Source: Anseranas semipalmata (taxonomy: Eukaryota > Chordata > Aves > Anseriformes > Anseranatidae). Taken from it: 64,000 nucleotides of DNA. Below, piece after piece: positions 61,551-64,000 of the stretch. The notes under the pieces were generated by a model. That model made no database searches. It was not told the DNA's origin and was given only the letters and a program-made list of their open reading frames with translations. Location of the stretch: assembly GCA_013399115.1 (NCBI GenBank), contig VXAA01003254.1, positions 62,001-126,000 on the forward strand, written 5' to 3'. A program made the position numbers and the translations under genes. Every line of letters begins with the position of its first letter. Position 1 is the first letter of the stretch.

Positions 61551-64000
61551 TACTGGATAATCCTTCCTCTCAGGTTGTTTTCAGCTACCAGTTTTTAGGC
61601 TTTTCAGGGAGGGAGGATGGAGAGTAATCTTATTACTATTAAGAATAAAGAAGACCAGATTCAGATAAAATAAGAATTGGCTGAGATCCTTGCTCAAACC
61701 TCAAAGCCATTCTGAGGTTTGAACATGTTTAGTACACTCCTTTTATTTTCTTTGTTTGCCTAAATTGCACTTCCTGATACTGGCTAGGACAGAACAGTGA
61801 AAATACTATGTAAAAAGTTGTGGTTTGAATAAATTTTGCCAACCATACAGACTTTTTTATCTTTTTTTTTTTTTAGATTATTTTTATTAGGTTTCTATAA
61901 ACAGAAAAGGCAATACAAACAATGTATGCTCAGATATATCAGATATCTGACCATCAGACCTAAAGAATGCTGTGGTATGTGGACTAGACACAGAGCTCCC
62001 TGGGCTCCTGATTTGCAATCAAACCCTTTAGATGGACCCTGGCATTGCACAATGACTATTCTAAGGCTCTGGAGAGCCCATGCTTTGAAGTGACATTACG
62101 TACTTAAAACCCTACTTGATAGTCTTTAAACATATGCAAAAAATGTAAGATGTACCAATTTCAGTTCCAACAAAATCTTTCTATTTTCCTGATGTATTTT
62201 CAAAGATGAATTCTGACATTCATAGAAACATCAAAACCACTGCTGGGATGCCTGGATCAATCATGTGGTGGTTACATATTTGTCAGATTATTGGCAGAAC
62301 ATTTGTAAGAGCACATACATGGAAGCAAATCCATACTGTCAACATTAATCTCCTGAAAATTCAGACATCTATTGAGCAACTCCTTCTACTGTTCAAGTGA
62401 AATTGTGCTTTACAAGCATAACATCTGATGCCCAAGAAGACCTCTGAACTGTCATGTTAATTAAGTTCAGGTTTTTGTTTTGTTTTTTATAATAAATTAC
62501 ACTTTCTTTATTAGTTTGAGGTTTTGAAAAAGTCACATGTGTGTACAAGCTCTTTCAGAATCACATTGGGTTTTAGGGTGTATTTGACAGCTGCTTTTTG
62601 TTTTATCTAGTAGGTCCACCTTGTAGTATCCATACATGTTAATCACAAGTGAGAGTTTGTGACTGAAAGATCCTGGCAGTTTTTGGTCTAGCTGAAATGA
62701 GTTACTACTATCAGCCTGACATCTAGAAACCTCAGCAATTCAATTAGCACTAATTGAAATGGTAATTGATAATGTCAGCTCAAAGGCTGCAAAACAAATG
62801 AGCCTTAAATCTGAGCTGTTCTCTCATCTCCAAATTTAGATTTATATCCTCGAAATGCTTATTGACAGAGAAATGCATTTGTTGGGAAGTTTATTGGAAA
62901 AAAAAAAAAAGTACTGGAAGCTTATTAAATAAAACTGGAAGAAGTAGTGATTGTATTATAAGGTATAACTCTGTCTTGGTAGGAAAGCAAGCAAAGTGTC
63001 CAAATGCTATCTGTTATTTCAAGACAGGATTCATTTTCCCTAAGTTTAGATGTTTGTAATGTAAGTGTTTACTTCTAAGCTGAAGGTTCAATTCGAGTAT
63101 CTAATAATTGGGTCTTAGTGCTATTGGTGATAACCCATGAAATCCTGTCTGGTGTCCAGCTGCTGCTCCAGAAGGTCATAGAATTTCTGTAAATCCTATG
63201 TCATTGTCATTAAACCAGCTACACGTGCATGTTTGGGGTTCCCTGGAGCATCTCATGTGGCAGTAGATACCATAGTTGAAGCAAATGAATCACACCCATG
63301 GTGTCTAGACATCTTTCAGAGGAGCAGAGATCTACTTAACACAGTCAACAGAGCCTAGAGAGATTCTTCTCATAATGTGAAGCACAGATGCTTTTATTCA
63401 AGGAACCAGCCTCTTGATTTCTGCCTGTAATGGTAAGGGGTTCGGTTTGGTTGTCCATATGTAGGTAAGCAGTGCCATTTGACATGCCTTAGAGTACCCA
63501 ACCTGACACACAGCTGCCCTTGGGTCTCACATCTAAATTTCCTCAGATAATACCAAACACAACCCAGGGCACCTGAAATAGCACTGGGTACCTATGTGTG
63601 AACAACTGAAAAGAGCCTATGTATCTCTGAATTTAAAGCTGAATCTTACCTTTAATGTTAGATGAAGTGAATTTTGTCCTTCATGTCCCTGCTTAGTAGT
63701 GAGCTTCTCTTGTCTTTTGTGGCTGTAACCTGTAAGTCAATACCAGGAATCCATGCAAAAGAGGGGACATCAGTTTTCTGGACTAGGGGTAGAGCACTTC
63801 CATTCAGGTTTGAAACTGAGTATGTAGAAGTGAGAATGATATGGGTACCTGTGGATCTCAGCAGCTGAAGGATCCTTTACCTTGCCTTGGAAGGTTATTT
63901 AAGCAGCTGGCTTGGTGGATTATTGACATAGATTTGTCTGGTATACCAATCCTGACCTGTCATGGTAAACTTAGACACCCAGTCAAAGCAAATAAATAAG
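61551..64000. other. Unique DNA, no gene seen
   Basis: No gene recognised. A T-rich run lies at 61861-61874 and a short A run near 62899-62911. A homeodomain-like palindrome at 62739-62758 sits in a repeat-free stretch. The GC-richer part 63130-63900 could hold old repeats but none is recognised by eye. Confidence 0.5.
62739..62758. promoter_or_regulatory. Perfect CAATTAG/CTAATTG palindrome
   Basis: Two nine-base arms, TTCAATTAG and CTAATTGAA, mirror each other around a CA spacer with no mismatch. Each arm contains a TAATTG/CAATTA homeodomain-type site, and a further 'ggtaattgataatg' lies a few bases downstream. The surrounding 100 bases are not repetitive. The regulatory role is inferred from motif arrangement only. 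Confidence 0.3.

Overview
The window reads as AT-rich, intron-like or intergenic nuclear DNA from a bird, or at least an archosaur. The evidence is the repeat content. Seven recognisable fragments of CR1 LINEs are present, some carrying the bird-type 3' end (a 'gatgatct' plus 'ggtcccttc' box followed by an ATTCTGTG-like tail). There is no Alu, no L1 and no retroviral sequence that I can see. I find no protein-coding gene, tRNA, rRNA, CRISPR array or operon. Reading frames of 60-190 codons occur on both strands, but they are chance frames, shadows of CR1 coding sequence, or translations of microsatellites.

Layout. 0-13 kb is mostly unique DNA with a 3' CR1 fragment at 1.2-1.9 kb (+) and a tRNA-type SINE fossil at 2.8 kb. 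At 13.35-14.70 kb lies the longest CR1 copy (+), covering the reverse transcriptase to the 3' end, with a mutated catalytic box and an ATTCC pentamer tail. At 19.4-20.0 kb is an older CR1 fossil (-). At 27.06 kb there is a probable MIR-like SINE piece. At 28.66-29.30 kb there is a perfect (TTTCC)n array of about 127 copies, followed by a 213-base assembly gap at 29,730. At 35.3 kb sits a GAA/GGA triplet tract, then a CR1 3' part (-) at 35.5-36.3 kb. At 39.8-40.7 kb is a CR1 copy (+) that has lost its 3' end. Purine/pyrimidine microsatellites lie at 43.1, 43.7, 49.4 and 61.1 kb. A short CR1 3' end (+) is at 48.5 kb. At 52.2-52.6 kb are the decayed remains of a LINE that is not CR1. At 55.4 kb is a second old CR1 3' end (-). 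A MIR-like SINE (-) directly abuts the microsatellite at 61.44 kb. A second gap of 31 N is at 59,459.

There is no gene system to describe working together. The history visible here is a stack of retroposon layers: ancient SINEs and a non-CR1 LINE, then old CR1 copies with TTCTTATG-type tails, then younger CR1 copies with ATTCTGTG-type tails. Late microsatellite expansion overlies these. A few inverted repeats and homeodomain-like palindromes in unique DNA are the only candidates for regulatory function, and that function is inference. I did not find a convincing new biological system. The most noteworthy items are the uninterrupted 638-bp pentamer array, the non-CR1 LINE fossil and the 3'-truncated CR1.
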